A stretch of DNA of 5,642 nt from Chloroflexota bacterium. GTDB lineage: Bacteria; Chloroflexota; Anaerolineae; Anaerolineales; UBA11858. The notes below the pieces were generated by a model. It saw only the letters and a list, made by a program, of their open reading frames with translations. It made no database searches and was not told the origin of the DNA. The translations under genes were made by a program, and so were the position numbers. The stretch covers positions 1-5,642 of the forward strand of contig DOTA01000086.1 of the NCBI GenBank assembly GCA_003513015.1. Reading direction: 5' to 3'. Positions 5,103 through 5,642 of the stretch are shown piece after piece. Position 1 is the stretch's first letter; each line of letters starts with the position of its first letter.

Positions 5103-5642
5103 TTATTTGCCCAGTCGGGCCTTGAGCGCCTCCGTGAGCGGCGGCAGAATATCGAATAAATCGCCGACCACGCCAAAGCGCGCCAGTTTAAAGATCGGCG
5201 CGTCGGGGTCTTTGTTGACGGCCACGATCACCTTGCTGGTGCGCATCCCTGCCAGGTGTTGGATCGCGCCCGAAATGCCACAGGCGATATACAAATCTGG
5301 CGAGACCACTTTACCGGTTTGCCCAACTTGGTGCGAATAGGGGATATAACCGGCATCGACCGCCGCGCGGCTGGCGCCGACCGCGCCAGCGACCACGCTC
5401 GCGAGGGCTCCCACTAATTTGAAACCTTCCTGCGCCCGCCATTTTTCCTGTGCCCCTTCATCCAGACCCGCAGGGGGACTCAACTTGGGGTTGTTACTCA
5501 CTCCCCGCCCACCCGAGACGATCACGGCCGCGTCTGTCAGGCTTACGCCGCCCTCGCTGTCAGCATAGCCGGTCACTTGGGTGGCAATTTCGGCTTCGGG
5601 TACGGCAACTCCCACCTTGGTGGGGGTTCCGCTGCGGGATGT
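5103..5642 (-). CDS. etfA: Electron transfer flavoprotein alpha subunit, C-terminal part (5' end outside window)
   Basis: The frame is open to the right edge and ends at TAA 5103-5105, giving 179 residues of the C-terminal FAD domain. It carries VSGGRGV, then [33 protein letters not shown], then [10 protein letters not shown] and [15 protein letters not shown], the standard FAD-binding blocks of EtfA. With EtfB, the protein forms a soluble heterodimer that carries electrons from acyl-CoA and related dehydrogenases to ETF-quinone oxidoreductase or another acceptor. The usual ADYG before VGDLF is LARFG here, a minor variation. A GTG at 5615 is in frame but falls mid-domain with coding sequence continuing upstream, so it is not the start. 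etfB is probably upstream, outside the window. GC content is higher than in the sensor gene. Confidence 0.95.
   Translation of the reverse strand, partial: TSRSGTPTKVGVAVPEAEIATQVTGYADSEGGVSLTDAAVIVSGGRGVSNNPKLSPPAGLDEGAQEKWRAQEGFKLVGALASVVAGAVGASRAAVDAGYIPYSHQVGQTGKVVSPDLYIACGISGAIQHLAGMRTSKVIVAVNKDPDAPIFKLARFGVVGDLFDILPPLTEALKARLGK

Overview
The window is a tightly packed bacterial segment in which every convincing gene lies on the minus strand, so transcription runs from high to low coordinates. In that order it holds: the 3' part of an electron-transfer flavoprotein alpha subunit gene (5103 to the right edge); a 203-base intergenic region with a promoter-like sequence and a strong intrinsic-terminator hairpin; a large C39-like papain-fold protein with four SH3-like repeats (3223-4899); a 148-base gap with a perfect 10-bp stem-loop; a ParA/MinD-type ATPase (2316-3074); an O-methyltransferase (1544-2311); and a membrane sensor with dCache, HAMP and GAF domains, cut off by the left edge (1-1478). 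No tRNA, rRNA, CRISPR array, transposase or integrase was seen.

The organism is probably a free-living Chloroflexota bacterium of the Anaerolineae type. This is an inference from gene style (extracytoplasmic dCache-HAMP-GAF sensor, C39-like domain plus SH3 repeats with Pro-rich linkers, ParA-like protein with an Arg in place of the signature Lys), the intermediate GC content and the clear GGAGG-type ribosome binding sites. No marker gene here proves it.

The three left-hand genes look like one operon. The ATPase stop codon and the methyltransferase start are 4 bases apart, and the methyltransferase Shine-Dalgarno overlaps the ATPase stop. The sensor follows after 65 bases with its own strong Shine-Dalgarno. 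A ligand-sensing membrane protein, a small-molecule or RNA methyltransferase and a dimerising ATPase would fit a signalling or positioning module, but no experiment-backed system of this composition is known to me.

The C39/SH3 gene stands alone, bounded by hairpins on both sides. Its own promoter appears to lie upstream of a canonical terminator, so the terminator would sit inside the gene's 5' leader. That makes it either an attenuator or the end of a short RNA. This leader is the most unusual non-coding stretch in the window. etfA is ordinary central energy metabolism; its partner etfB is probably just outside the right edge.
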